Below are positions 44,260-53,910 of a stretch of DNA of 64,000 nucleotides, piece by piece. Made by a program: the position numbers and the translations under genes. How positions within the stretch are numbered: the first letter of the stretch is position 1; every line of letters begins with the position of its first letter. The stretch lies in assembly GCF_022012435.1 (NCBI RefSeq), contig NZ_JAKLUA010000001.1, positions 1,550,001-1,614,000 of the forward strand, given 5' to 3'. Below the pieces are notes generated by a model. That model worked only from the letters and a program-made list of their open reading frames with translations. It made no database searches and was not told where the DNA came from. The stretch is from Bradyrhizobium zhengyangense (GTDB lineage Bacteria; Pseudomonadota; Alphaproteobacteria; Rhizobiales; Xanthobacteraceae).

Positions 44260-44293
44260 CGATGGGTTTCGCAAGGGCTCAACCCATCCTACG
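44260..44293. repeat. Inverted intergenic repeat, half copy 5
   Basis: A single right arm (GATGGGTTTCGCAAGGGCTC then AACCCATCCTAC) that forms a hairpin by itself. It lies four bases after the stop of the minus-strand LysR gene and could terminate it. Confidence 0.85.
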
Positions 44294-44297
44294 CGCT

Positions 44298-45233
44298 TCA
44301 CACCACCTTGTCGCCGAGCGCGGCGGGAAGCGTGGCAAGGAACGACATGACGCGCTGTGTGCGCAAGGGTGGGCGGCCGCCGGAGGTGCGCAGCATCCAT
44401 AGGGGTTCGCCAGACGCGCGCCAGGGCGCAAGCACTTCGACCAGCCGGCCGGCGCGAAGGTCTTCATCGACGAGCCACGCCGGCCCCCAGCCGACCCCAA
44501 ACCCGTTCACGATCAAAGCGAGCGAAGCGTGCGCGTCGTCGCAAATGTGCTTGGGCTTGGGCGTGACGCGAATGGGTCCCTTGCCGTGCGGGTCGGTGAA
44601 ACGCCAGGTCAGGATCTGACCGCTCGCGGGATTCCGAAAGCCGACGTGGTCGTGCGCAGAAAGCTCGTATGGACTCGTCGGAACGCCGCGCGCCTTCAGA
44701 TAGGCAGGCGAGGCGCAAGCGATCCAGGAGAACGTGCAAAGCCGCCGCGCCTTGAGGCCGGGTGCACGGTCGAGGGGCCCTGAGCGGATTGCGATGTCGA
44801 CGCCTTCCGCCGCGAGATCGAGAATCTCGTTGCGAAATTTGACTTCGATCTCGATTTCCGGCCGTTCCCGCAGGAACGCGGGCAGTCGCGGCAGGATGCA
44901 AGCGCGCGCGAACGAGGCAGGGGCAGTCACGCGCACCCGTCCGCCGTCGTCGCGCGCAACTTCGCCAAGCGCGGATTCGACACGGGCGAGACTTTCGAGC
45001 AATGCGCGTCCCGCCGCCATCAGCCGGTCGCCCTCTTCGGTCAGCGCCAACGAATGGGTGGAGCGATGCAAAAGCCGCAACCGGCGAGCCTTTTCGAAGC
45101 GGGCGACCGCCTTGGACATCGCAGAGGTGGTCGTCCCCGCCCGCCGCGCGGCCTCAGCGAAGGAGCCCGCCTCGACGACACGGACAAAGGCGAGGAGACG
45201 CGAGACGTCGGGAGGCAATGTCGTTGTGGACAT
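44298..45233 (-). CDS. LysR-family transcriptional regulator
   Basis: A 311-residue regulator. The helix-turn-helix is near the start (LLAFVRVVEAGSFAEAARRA, TTSAMSKAVARFEKA). A LysR effector domain follows, with RVRVTAPASFARACILPRLP and GVDIAIRSGPLD. The ATG at 45233 is used; an ATG at 45242 would add three residues. It is divergent from a small alpha/beta-barrel protein gene starting at 45341, which is its likely target. The ligand is unknown. Confidence 0.9.
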   Translation of the reverse strand: MSTTTLPPDVSRLLAFVRVVEAGSFAEAARRAGTTTSAMSKAVARFEKARRLRLLHRSTHSLALTEEGDRLMAAGRALLESLARVESALGEVARDDGGRVRVTAPASFARACILPRLPAFLRERPEIEIEVKFRNEILDLAAEGVDIAIRSGPLDRAPGLKARRLCTFSWIACASPAYLKARGVPTSPYELSAHDHVGFRNPASGQILTWRFTDPHGKGPIRVTPKPKHICDDAHASLALIVNGFGVGWGPAWLVDEDLRAGRLVEVLAPWRASGEPLWMLRTSGGRPPLRTQRVMSFLATLPAALGDKVV

Positions 45234-45340
45234 ACAGTCCACATAATCATGGCTACGTGGTCACTACAAGAGCCATTCCCGAACGGCTAGACAGGCAGCG
45301 CTAGCGCGCATTCTGCGACGCTGGAAAAGCGGGAAGTCCC

Positions 45341-45754
45341 ATGAACCTCGTCGAAATCACCCTGCAAGCTCTTGACGAAGCGGAGCGCGCGATTCCACCC
45401 GGCCAGCCGGTTTATATGCTCAATCTGCTGTGTTTCCGCGCGTATGCGCGTTACGAGGACGGGTTCGACGCCGCGCCCTGCTCGGGCCGCGAAGCCTTTC
45501 ATGAACGCTATAGGCCGGCATTCCGGCGTCTCGCCGCCGGTAAGCCGCTCGTGCGGATATTTTCCGGACCAGTCCTAACGGGCCTCGTTGGCTCGCCGAG
45601 CGAGCGCTGGGACGAAGCGGCGATCAATGAATACGGCGATTTCGCCACCTTCCGCTCGATCGTCGACACCGAGACTTATCGGCGCGAAGTCGCCCCGCAT
45701 CGGCACGCAGCTCTCGAAGATTTCCGGCTGTTCGCGCTCGCCAAAGCGATGTGA
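45341..45754 (+). CDS. Small dimeric alpha/beta-barrel-like protein (DUF1330-like)
   Basis: A 137-residue soluble protein with the opening VYMLNLLCFRAYARYEDG. The later blocks are RIFSGPVLTGLVG, WDEAAINEYGDFATFRSIV and a histidine-rich EVAPHRHAALEDF. The VxLNLLxFR start and Y/F-rich ferredoxin-like layout resemble DUF1330/NIPSNAP-type small barrels. Substrate and role are unknown. The ATG follows GGGAAG. It lies 107 bases from the divergent LysR gene. Confidence 0.7.
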   Translation: MNLVEITLQALDEAERAIPPGQPVYMLNLLCFRAYARYEDGFDAAPCSGREAFHERYRPAFRRLAAGKPLVRIFSGPVLTGLVGSPSERWDEAAINEYGDFATFRSIVDTETYRREVAPHRHAALEDFRLFALAKAM

Positions 45755-45816
45755 ACGCATTGAGGCGACGGCATTTGCATTTGCCTCACCACGGCCGGAC
45801 TCCTTTGGAGGGAGGC

Positions 45817-47475
45817 CTACGCCGCCACGTTCGACAGGAAGCGATCCACCGACGAACGCAACTGCGTCGCCTGGCTGGAGAGGTCGTGCGCCGTGGCAAG
45901 AACAATGTCGGCCGTGCGGTTGGCGTTGTCAGTCGCCTCCGCCGTCCCGGCGATGCTGCGCGCGACCTGCGCGGTGCCGGAGGCCGCCTGCCCGATATTC
46001 CTGGAGATCTCGCCGGCCGCCGCATTCTGCTGGTTGACCGCGGCCGCGATCCGACCGGTGAAGCCATCGATATCGCCGATGATCAACGCAATGGCGCCGA
46101 CATTGTCGACCGCCTCGCGCGTCGCCGACTGCACCTCGGTGATCTGGTTCGAAATCTCCTCGGTCGCCTTTGCCGTTTGCGTCGCCAGCGCCTTCACTTC
46201 GGAGGCAACGACCGCAAAACCCCTGCCCGCTTCACCGGCCCGCGCCGCTTCGATCGTGGCGTTGAGCGCGAGCAGATTGGTCTGGCCGGCGATGGTCCTG
46301 ATGAAGCCGACAACTTCGTCGATCTGCTGGGCGGCACTGGCGAGCCTGCCGATTGTCTGGTTGGCCGCCTCCGCCATGCCGGATGCACGCTGCACGATGG
46401 TGGTCGCATCCGCCAATTGCGACGTGATCGCCTGGACGGATTGGCCGAGCTGACTTGCGGCTGTCGCCACGGTCTGGACGTTGGCCGAAGTCTCTTTCGC
46501 CGTCGAAGCCGCTTCGTTCGATTGCGTGCCGGCATTGCGTGCGACGGAGGCGAGGCCCTGTGCCGTATCCGTCAACTCGCCGGTCATGCGCGCGGTGTTG
46601 CTCATGACCTCGCTGAAGGCGGACCGGAAGGCATCGATCTCGGCTTCGAGACGCCGCCGGTGAACGGCCTGCTCTGCACTGCTCTGGTCCTTGGCGGCGA
46701 TCAGGGCGTGATCGTCATCGGCGCGGGTCTTCAGGCTCGCCTGCATGACGGCAAGCGACTTCAGCAGACGGCCGAGCTCGTCGCGGCGACGCACCGCAAT
46801 GTCATCGGTGAAATTGCCCGCGGCTACGCGCTCGGCAACACGCACAGCCGCGGAGATCGGCCGGCTCATCGAGTACGAGAACGCAAGCGCGATCAACAGC
46901 CCGACCGCAACGGTTCCGACGGCGACCGATAGCATCGTGGTGCGGGCCGCATCCACGTCTCTCTCTGCCGCCATTCGATATTCATAGCCGTACGCCGCCA
47001 CGAGCTCGACGAGATCGTCGATCGACGCCATCAGCCGGTCGCCCTGCTGCGCAAGCAAGAAGCTGGTCGGGATCTCCGTCGCGCCGCCGGGCGACGGCTT
47101 CAGGATCTTGAGCGCGGCGGTCGACCAATCCTTGAGCTCTTTTTCGGCCTTCTCGCGCGCGGCGGCAACGTTCGGCGTTGCGGCGCGCTCACGCACCACT
47201 TTCAGGTCCTCGACACTGTCGCGGATCAGCCCCTCGAACTTCGAGACGGTTTCGCTGGAGCTGCCGGCGACAAGGGCACGCTGGAGCACCAGCCGCGCGT
47301 CGTGCAGCGACGCATGAGCGGAGCGCGCGTGATTGATTCCCATCAATGGGCCGTCATAGAGACGGACCACCATGTCGCCGGAATTGCCGATGGCGCGGAT
47401 ACCGTAGAAGGCGATGCCGCAAGCCAGCAGAAGCACGACGCTGAAGGCACCGAAAATCTTGTAGCGTATCGACAT
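45817..47475 (-). CDS. Methyl-accepting chemotaxis protein
   Basis: A 552-residue chemoreceptor. TM1 is at about 7-27, a helical periplasmic domain at about 30-178 (4-helix-bundle type), TM2 at 180-202 and HAMP at 203-256. A long cytoplasmic coiled coil carries the highly conserved signalling tip [20 protein letters not shown] at about 396-415. It should bind CheA/CheW; no che genes are near, so it is a solo receptor with unknown ligand. The second of two adjacent ATGs (47475) is chosen for its seven-base spacing from GGAG. Upstream codons of the open frame are derived from a repeated element. Confidence 0.93.
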   Translation of the reverse strand: MSIRYKIFGAFSVVLLLACGIAFYGIRAIGNSGDMVVRLYDGPLMGINHARSAHASLHDARLVLQRALVAGSSSETVSKFEGLIRDSVEDLKVVRERAATPNVAAAREKAEKELKDWSTAALKILKPSPGGATEIPTSFLLAQQGDRLMASIDDLVELVAAYGYEYRMAAERDVDAARTTMLSVAVGTVAVGLLIALAFSYSMSRPISAAVRVAERVAAGNFTDDIAVRRRDELGRLLKSLAVMQASLKTRADDDHALIAAKDQSSAEQAVHRRRLEAEIDAFRSAFSEVMSNTARMTGELTDTAQGLASVARNAGTQSNEAASTAKETSANVQTVATAASQLGQSVQAITSQLADATTIVQRASGMAEAANQTIGRLASAAQQIDEVVGFIRTIAGQTNLLALNATIEAARAGEAGRGFAVVASEVKALATQTAKATEEISNQITEVQSATREAVDNVGAIALIIGDIDGFTGRIAAAVNQQNAAAGEISRNIGQAASGTAQVARSIAGTAEATDNANRTADIVLATAHDLSSQATQLRSSVDRFLSNVAA

Positions 47476-47498
47476 CATCAATCTCCGGCGCTTCGGTA

Positions 47499-47552
47499 GA
47501 GCGTTTTCGAGCGAAATGGATACCGGTTCGCGTGAAGAAAACGCGTCAAACG
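47499..47552. repeat. Short palindromic intergenic repeat, copy 1 (GCGTTTTCGAGCG type)
   Basis: A 54-base element with inverted ends GCGTTTTC and GAAAACGC around GAGCGAAATGGATACCGG and TTCGCGTGAAG. A diverged copy lies at 63565-63617. Such elements are dispersed in Bradyrhizobium-type genomes (from general knowledge). Here it lies just upstream of the chemoreceptor gene. Confidence 0.8.
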
Positions 47553-47558
47553 ACAATC

Positions 47559-47879
47559 CTAATCCGTCACCTTGACCATCATCTTCATGCGCGGATGAAT
47601 GGCGCAGATCACCTGCACATCGCCTGGCTCCTTGAAGGACACGTCCGTCGAGGTGCCCGGTGCCTGCGATCCCAGATTGAACTCGTTGCCCTTGCTGGCC
47701 GACATGATGTTGTGCGGCACCGTGTCGTCGTTCAGGAAGGTGACGGCCTCGCCCTTCTTGACCGTGATGCTCTCGGCGGAGAAGGCGCGGCCTTGCTGAT
47801 GGATGATTTCGGTCGCGGCATAGGCGCCGACCGAAAAGCCGGCAACGATGACACAGGTGAAGAGAGCGATTGTGCGCAT
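47559..47879 (-). CDS. Cupredoxin (plastocyanin/amicyanin-like, type-1 copper)
   Basis: A 106-residue periplasmic blue-copper protein. A signal peptide occupies residues 1-21. Copper ligands are H56 in TVPHNIM and C92, H95 and M98 in ICAIHPRM, giving the Cys-x2-His-x2-Met order of a type-1 site. Proteins of this kind carry single electrons and are often labelled methylamine-utilisation proteins. It starts 19 bases after the stop of the dihaem peroxidase gene on the same strand, making it a candidate electron donor to that enzyme. Confidence 0.88.
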   Translation of the reverse strand: MRTIALFTCVIVAGFSVGAYAATEIIHQQGRAFSAESITVKKGEAVTFLNDDTVPHNIMSASKGNEFNLGSQAPGTSTDVSFKEPGDVQVICAIHPRMKMMVKVTD

Positions 47880-47898
47880 GTGAGAAAACTTTCGAGGG

Positions 47899-48984
47899 TT
47901 AGCGTGGAAGAACCGGCACGGCCGTCGGCCCGAGCTCACTGGTCAAAGTCTTGAGGAATGCGACAAGGTCAGCCTTGTCCTGCGCGGACAGGTCGAGCGG
48001 ACGCATGAGGTCCGATCGGCTGGGCCGGTCGACACCGGCATGGTCATAGTGATCGATGACCGCTTCCAGCGTGGGGAGCGAACCGTCATGCATGTAAGGG
48101 CTGCGGCGAGTGATCTCGCGCAAGCCCGGCGTCTTGAAAGCGTGCTGCATCTTGATGACCCCGGGCAGATATTCGCCGCGGCCGACGTCGGTGCTTGGCA
48201 GGCCGATGTCCTGAAAACCCTCGTTGGTGAAGTTCCAGCCCTCGTGGCAGGCCGCGCATTGCGCCTTGCCGTTGAACACGGCGAAGCCGCGCTTGGCCTC
48301 TTCGGAAATCGCCTTCTCGTTGCCTTCGATCCAGGCGTCGAACGGTGCCCGTTCCGAGACGACCGTACGCTCATAGGTCGCGATCGCCTGCGCCAGCGTC
48401 CTCGGCTTCATGCCTTCGCCCGGGAAGGCTGCGTCGAACATCGGCTTATATTCGGGAATGCTTGCGAGCCGCGTCATGAGCTGGTCGAGCTTCATGTTCA
48501 TTTCGCCGGGTGACTGGATCGGGCCCAGCGCCTGGTCTTCCAGCGTCGGCAGACGGCCATCCCACATGTAGATCGCGCTCCAGGCCGCGTTGACAATGGT
48601 CGGCGAACGGCGACCGAGCTTTGCCATGCCGTGACCGACACCGACCGCAAGCCCGTCGCCCCAGCCGAAACCCGGGCTATGGCAGCTCGCGCACGACTGC
48701 GCCGATGTCACCGAGAGGCGCGTGTCGAAATAGAGCTTCTTGCCGAGAGCAGCCTTCTCGGGCGTGAAAGCATTATCCTTGGGGAACGGGATCGTCGCCG
48801 GCCTGCGATACAGCGCCTTGAGCGCATCGACACCACCAGGTGCCTTCTGCGTGATCTCGACCTTTCGGCTTTCGCCGACCACAGCGGCGCCAAAACCGAT
48901 CGTCGCGAAACCGAGAACGCCGAGTGCGGCAGATGCGACAGTCGCAGCGAGCAGCCGCGACCGATGGGAGCCCTGCGTCGGCAT
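47899..48984 (-). CDS. Dihaem cytochrome c peroxidase (CCP/MauG family)
   Basis: A 361-residue periplasmic protein. A signal/anchor segment at about 10-38 precedes two c-haem sites, CASCH at 98-102 and CAACH at 243-247, spaced as in bacterial dihaem peroxidases that reduce hydrogen peroxide to water. Other family blocks are ALGKKLYFDTRLS, RRSPTIVNAAW and GRGEYLPGVIKMQHAFKTP, with a C-terminal LVAFLKTLT. The ATG at 48984, after GGGGAA, best starts the signal peptide; an ATG at 49011 is an alternative. It is transcribed with the cupredoxin gene. Confidence 0.9.
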   Translation of the reverse strand: MPTQGSHRSRLLAATVASAALGVLGFATIGFGAAVVGESRKVEITQKAPGGVDALKALYRRPATIPFPKDNAFTPEKAALGKKLYFDTRLSVTSAQSCASCHSPGFGWGDGLAVGVGHGMAKLGRRSPTIVNAAWSAIYMWDGRLPTLEDQALGPIQSPGEMNMKLDQLMTRLASIPEYKPMFDAAFPGEGMKPRTLAQAIATYERTVVSERAPFDAWIEGNEKAISEEAKRGFAVFNGKAQCAACHEGWNFTNEGFQDIGLPSTDVGRGEYLPGVIKMQHAFKTPGLREITRRSPYMHDGSLPTLEAVIDHYDHAGVDRPSRSDLMRPLDLSAQDKADLVAFLKTLTSELGPTAVPVLPR

Positions 48985-49011
48985 GCCAATGTTCCCCAGG
49001 AAGGGTGTCAT

Positions 49012-49386
49012 TTGCGACACCGAAAAAAAATTGAAGTAACGCGCGATGAGTTATCGTGATGAAAATACCGGCAATTCGTTAAACAGATCGTACCGGCCAC
49101 TTTGTTCCACTATCGTTTTTCGGCATTTCAGCAATCAGAAAGTGCGGGAAGAATCAGCAGCCAACGAAGAGTTGCGCGAGCAGCCGTGGAACCGCTCGCG
49201 CACCGGCTCGCCACTAACAAATGTTAGTGGGGTCGCGCAGTTCGGAATTTCCTATTGTGGCATTATGCCGGTGTTTTGCCCGACGGAGCAAGCAATTTCG
49301 TTAAGTCCGAAATTTTACCAACCCTTTCAAACCCGTCTCTACGGTGCATGGGGTTGTTTTCGAACGATGGTTTGGCGGGCCAAACG
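49012..49386. other. Intergenic region upstream of the peroxidase gene
   Basis: About 375 bases without a credible gene, more AT-rich than its surroundings. It contains a perfect palindrome at 49211-49230 and ends at the terminator of the oligopeptide operon. Open frames here lack ribosome sites and family motifs. Confidence 0.5.
49211..49230. promoter_or_regulatory. Palindrome CCACTAAC-AAAT-GTTAGTGG, candidate operator
   Basis: An uninterrupted inverted repeat of 8 + 8 bases with a four-base centre, about 230 bases upstream of the dihaem peroxidase start. The symmetry suggests a dimeric regulator site or a small hairpin. The binding protein is unknown. Confidence 0.45.
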
Positions 49387-49418
49387 AAAGGCCTCTTCCC
49401 GCGGGGGAAGAGGCCTTT
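49387..49418 (-). terminator. Strong hairpin terminator of the oligopeptide operon
   Basis: AAAGGCCTCTTCCC at 49387-49400 pairs perfectly with GGGAAGAGGCCTTT at 49405-49418 across a GCGG loop, giving a 14-bp stem. On the minus strand it is followed by CGTTTGG. It lies 36 bases after the stop of the binding-protein gene. The T-rich stem end makes it usable in both directions. Confidence 0.85.
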
Positions 49419-49453
49419 GCAAGAAGCGACAGCTTCGACTGCCGACGCGGTCG

Positions 49454-50947
49454 CTACTCCCAGGACCAGGCTGAGAAATCGTTCTCGAACTGCGGAACTT
49501 CCTTCCAGACGCCCTTCAGCTTCTTGTTGATGACCGTCGGCCATTGCGGCTGGAACAGGAAGCCGGCCACCGCATCGGTCGCCAGCATCTTCTGGGCATC
49601 GCCGAGCAGCTTGGCGCGGCCGGCCTCGTCAGGCGTCGACACGATTTGCTTGTAGAGCGCGTTGAACGCCTCGTTGTTGTAGCCGAGATAGAAGTCGGGT
49701 TCGGTCAGCTTGACGAGATCGAACGGCTCGACATGCGAGACGATGGTGAGGTCGTAATTGTGCGGACCGTTCGGCGCGAACGCCTGCGACAGCCACTGCG
49801 CCCACTCGACGTTCTCGATCTTGGCGTTGATCCCGACCTTGGCGAGCTGGGCTGCCAGGATCTCGCCGCCCTGCCGCGCGTAAGGCGGCGGCGGCAGCTT
49901 CAGGCTGAGCTCGAGCGGCGTGGTGATGCCGGCCTCCGTCAGCAGCTTCTTCGCCTTCTCGGGGTCATAGGGGTTGATCGCGGTGGTGTCGACATAGCCG
50001 AGCGAGCCCGGTGTGTAGAAGCTGCCGATCGGCGTGCCGAAACCTTCGACTGCGCCGTCGATCATCGCCTTGCGATCGATGGCGGCGAGGATCGCGCGGC
50101 GCACGCGGACGTCGTCGAGCGGCTTCTTCTTCTCGTTGATGGCGACGATGGTCTTGGCCTTGGAGCCGCCGATCAGCACGGTGAAGCGCGGATCGCTCTT
50201 GAATTGCGCAACGCCGCGGGTGGTGACGCGCGGGAACGCATCGACGTCACCGGACAGCAGCGCAGCGATCTGCGCGGCGGGATCGCCGATAAAGCGGATC
50301 GTCACCTTGGACAGCTTGATCGCCGAGGCGTTGCGATAATCGGCCCATTTGTTCAGCGTGAGCGAGGAGCCCTTGACCCATGCGCCCAACTGATACGGCC
50401 CGGTGCCGATCGGCTGCGTCACGTTGGTGGCCGCGCTCTTCGGCTCGACGATGGAGGCGCTCGCCTGCCCCATCAGGAACGGCAGGTTCGGCTCGGGATA
50501 TTTCAGCGTGAGCGCGACGGTGTTGGCGTCAGGCGCGTCGATCTTCTCGATCGCCTGGAACAGGCTCTTGTCCTTGTTGGTGCTGTTCGCGGCCGCGTTG
50601 CGCTCGAACGAGAACTTCACCGCGGCGGAATCGAAGGCCTCGCCGTTCTGGAATTTGACGCCCTTGCGCAGCTTGAACGTATAGGTCTTCAGGTCGGGCG
50701 ATGCGGTCCAGCTCTCGGCGAGCAGCGGCGAGACCGAGCCGTCCTCGTTGATCTTGGTCAGGGTCTCGTAGATGTTGTAGAGCGTGACCTCGGCGATCGC
50801 GGCGGCGGCCGCGTTGGTGGGATCGAGCCCCGGCGGCTCCAGCGTCATGCCCATAACGACGCTGTCCTTCTTGCTCTGCGCCAGCACCGGCAGCGGCGCC
50901 GCAGCCAACGCTGCGGCAAATGCGACGATCGATAGCTTCTTCAACAT
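49454..50947 (-). CDS. Oligopeptide/dipeptide ABC transporter substrate-binding protein (family 5)
   Basis: A 497-residue exported binding protein. A signal peptide (cut after PLPVLAQ) is followed by the family 5 signature region TLYNIYETLTKI and LAESWTASPDLKTYTFKLRKGVKFQNG, plus YNNEAFNALYKQ near the C-terminus. It captures a peptide, amide or related solute for the permease genes upstream. The ATG at 50947 follows GGGGAG; a TTG at 50953 is less likely. It is the last gene of the operon, 58 bases after the second ATPase gene, and is followed by a strong terminator. Confidence 0.92.
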   Translation of the reverse strand: MLKKLSIVAFAAALAAAPLPVLAQSKKDSVVMGMTLEPPGLDPTNAAAAAIAEVTLYNIYETLTKINEDGSVSPLLAESWTASPDLKTYTFKLRKGVKFQNGEAFDSAAVKFSFERNAAANSTNKDKSLFQAIEKIDAPDANTVALTLKYPEPNLPFLMGQASASIVEPKSAATNVTQPIGTGPYQLGAWVKGSSLTLNKWADYRNASAIKLSKVTIRFIGDPAAQIAALLSGDVDAFPRVTTRGVAQFKSDPRFTVLIGGSKAKTIVAINEKKKPLDDVRVRRAILAAIDRKAMIDGAVEGFGTPIGSFYTPGSLGYVDTTAINPYDPEKAKKLLTEAGITTPLELSLKLPPPPYARQGGEILAAQLAKVGINAKIENVEWAQWLSQAFAPNGPHNYDLTIVSHVEPFDLVKLTEPDFYLGYNNEAFNALYKQIVSTPDEAGRAKLLGDAQKMLATDAVAGFLFQPQWPTVINKKLKGVWKEVPQFENDFSAWSWE

Positions 50948-51005
50948 GCCCAACTCCCCGGCCTTCTTCTGTGCTTTTGAGACTACGCCAATTCCGTAGC
51001 CGACA

Positions 51006-52006
<1,001 letters not shown>

Positions 52007-52010
<4 letters not shown>

Positions 52011-53020
52011 GCGGAGAGCGCCCCGACATTCGCAGCCATGGAGACATCAGTCCTGGTGCAGCGCACGACGTGACCGGCCCCGACCTTAATCATCGGCGGC
52101 ATCGCGGCGCGACACTGATCGATTGCCAGTGGACAGCGATCAGCGAAGGCGCAGCCGACAGGCAGATCGGCGAGCTCCGGCACCGTGCCCGAGATCGTCG
52201 TCAGCCTTGTCCCCTTGCGCGCGCCGAGCTTTGGGCGGGCGCGGAACAGGCCCTGCGTGTAGGGATGGCCCATGCGGCGGAACACCTCGTCGGTCGGCCC
52301 GCTCTCGACGACCGTGCCGCCATACATCACCATCATGCGCTGCACGTTCTCGGCGATGACGCCGAGATCGTGCGAGATCAGGATCATCGACATGCCCCGC
52401 TCCTCGACGAGGTCGGCGATGAGGTCGAGGATCTGGCCCTGGATGGTGACGTCGAGCGCGGTGGTTGGCTCGTCCGCGATCAACAGATCGGGCTCGCACG
52501 CGAGCGCCATCGCGATGGTGACACGCTGGCGCTGGCCGCCGGAGAACTGGTGCGGATAGGCATCGATGCGTTTTGCGGGATCGGGCAGCCCGACGCGGTC
52601 GAGCAACGCGATCACTTCCTTGCGCGCCTGCGCGGCGGAATATCTCTTGTGCCGCCGCAAAGGTTCTGCAACCTGATGGCCGATCGTGTGCATCGGGTTG
52701 AGCGCCGTCATCGGCTCCTGGAAAATCATGCTGATGCGATTGCCGCGCAACTTGCAATAATCCGCATCCGGCAGCCGCGCGAGCTCGTTACCATCAAGCT
52801 TGACGCTGCCGGTGACAACTGCACTCTCAGGCAGCAATCCCATCAGCGACAGCGCCGTCACCGATTTGCCGCAGCCGGATTCGCCGACAAGCCCGAGCGT
52901 CTCGCCGCGTTTCAGCGCAAAGCTGACACCGCGCACGGCCTGTGCCGGGCCGCGGCTGGTGTTGAGGCGGACGCCGAGATTGTCGACCTCGATCAGGCTT
53001 GCGGGATCAGCCATCGTCAC
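52007..53020 (-). CDS. Oligopeptide ABC transporter ATP-binding protein (OppD/DppD type)
   Basis: A 337-residue ATPase. Walker A is GESGCGKSV, the Q-loop MIFQEPMTALNPMHTIG, the signature [15 protein letters not shown], Walker B LLIADEPTTALDVT and the H-loop ISHDLGVI. The C-terminal extension carries GCAFADRCPLAIDQC, the family's cysteine cluster. It pairs with the next ATPase to energise the OppB/OppC-type pore. It overlaps both neighbours by four bases. Confidence 0.95.
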
Positions 53021-53910
53021 CGCTCCCGCGCCAGCCGGGGATCGAGCAGATCGCGCAATCCATCGCCGAGCAGATTGAGGCCGAGCACCGCGATTGCGAT
53101 CGCCGCGCCCGGATAGACCGCCAGCATCGGCGACTGGAACAGCATGGTCTGCGCATCGTTCAGCATGCGGCCCCAGGACGGCTGCGGCGGCTGCGTGCCG
53201 AGGCCGAGATAGGACAAAGCGGCTTCAGCAAGGATCGCGAGCGCGAACTGGATGGTCGCCTGCACGATCAGGATCGAGAGAATATTCGGCAACACATGCT
53301 CGATGGTGATGCGGAACGCCCCCTTCCCTGAGGCGCGCGCGGCCAGCACGAATTCGCGCGCCCAGATCGCATTCGCCGAGCCGCGCGTCAGCCGGGTCAA
53401 GGTCGGGATCTGGAAGATGCCGATCGCGATGATCGAGGTCACCATGCCCGGCCCTGCGACGGCGGCGAGCATGATCGCCGAAAGCACTGCCGGAAAGGCA
53501 AAGGTGAAGTCGGAGAAGCGCATGATGATCTCTTCGGTCCATCCACGCTTGGCCGAGGCCATCAGGCCGAGACAGACGCCGAAGGAAAGACCGATACTGA
53601 CCGCGATGATGCCGACCAGGATGGTCGAGCGGGCGCCTGCGAGCAGCAGCGAGACGATATCGCGGCCGAAGGAATCGGTGCCGAGCCAGTGCGCCGACGA
53701 CGGCGGCCGGAGCTTCGAGGCGATGTCGATCTCGTACGGCGACCACGGCGTCCACACCAGCGAGAGCAGCGCCGATACGACTACCAGGAGGCTGAGCGCT
53801 CCGCCCAGCACGAAGCTGCGATGGCGCAGCGCACGACCCCAGAAGCCCCTCGCCGCCAAGGGGCGCGTTGCGACCGGCGCATCAATGGATGTGGTCAGGG
53901 GCGAGCTCAC
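53017..53910 (-). CDS. Oligopeptide ABC transporter permease (OppC/DppC type)
   Basis: A 297-residue inner-membrane permease. TM1 is at about 34-55, then the conserved HWLGTDSFGRDIVSLLLAGAR block. Further membrane segments include the coupling loop EFVLAARASGKGAFRITIEHVLPN (EAA-like) and a C-terminal TM ending GDGLRDLLDPRL. It forms the pore with the OppB-type subunit upstream. Four-base overlaps on both sides indicate tight co-translation. Confidence 0.94.
   Translation of the reverse strand: MSSPLTTSIDAPVATRPLAARGFWGRALRHRSFVLGGALSLLVVVSALLSLVWTPWSPYEIDIASKLRPPSSAHWLGTDSFGRDIVSLLLAGARSTILVGIIAVSIGLSFGVCLGLMASAKRGWTEEIIMRFSDFTFAFPAVLSAIMLAAVAGPGMVTSIIAIGIFQIPTLTRLTRGSANAIWAREFVLAARASGKGAFRITIEHVLPNILSILIVQATIQFALAILAEAALSYLGLGTQPPQPSWGRMLNDAQTMLFQSPMLAVYPGAAIAIAVLGLNLLGDGLRDLLDPRLARER

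Noticed and set aside
47476..47556. N-terminal extension of the chemoreceptor
   Set aside because: The codons come from the GCGTTTTCGAGCG repeat. A good ribosome site and TM1 start at 47475.
49046..49474. Plus-strand open frame of 142 codons before the oligopeptide terminator
   Set aside because: It runs through the terminator hairpin, has no ribosome site, and its translation shows no recognisable pattern.
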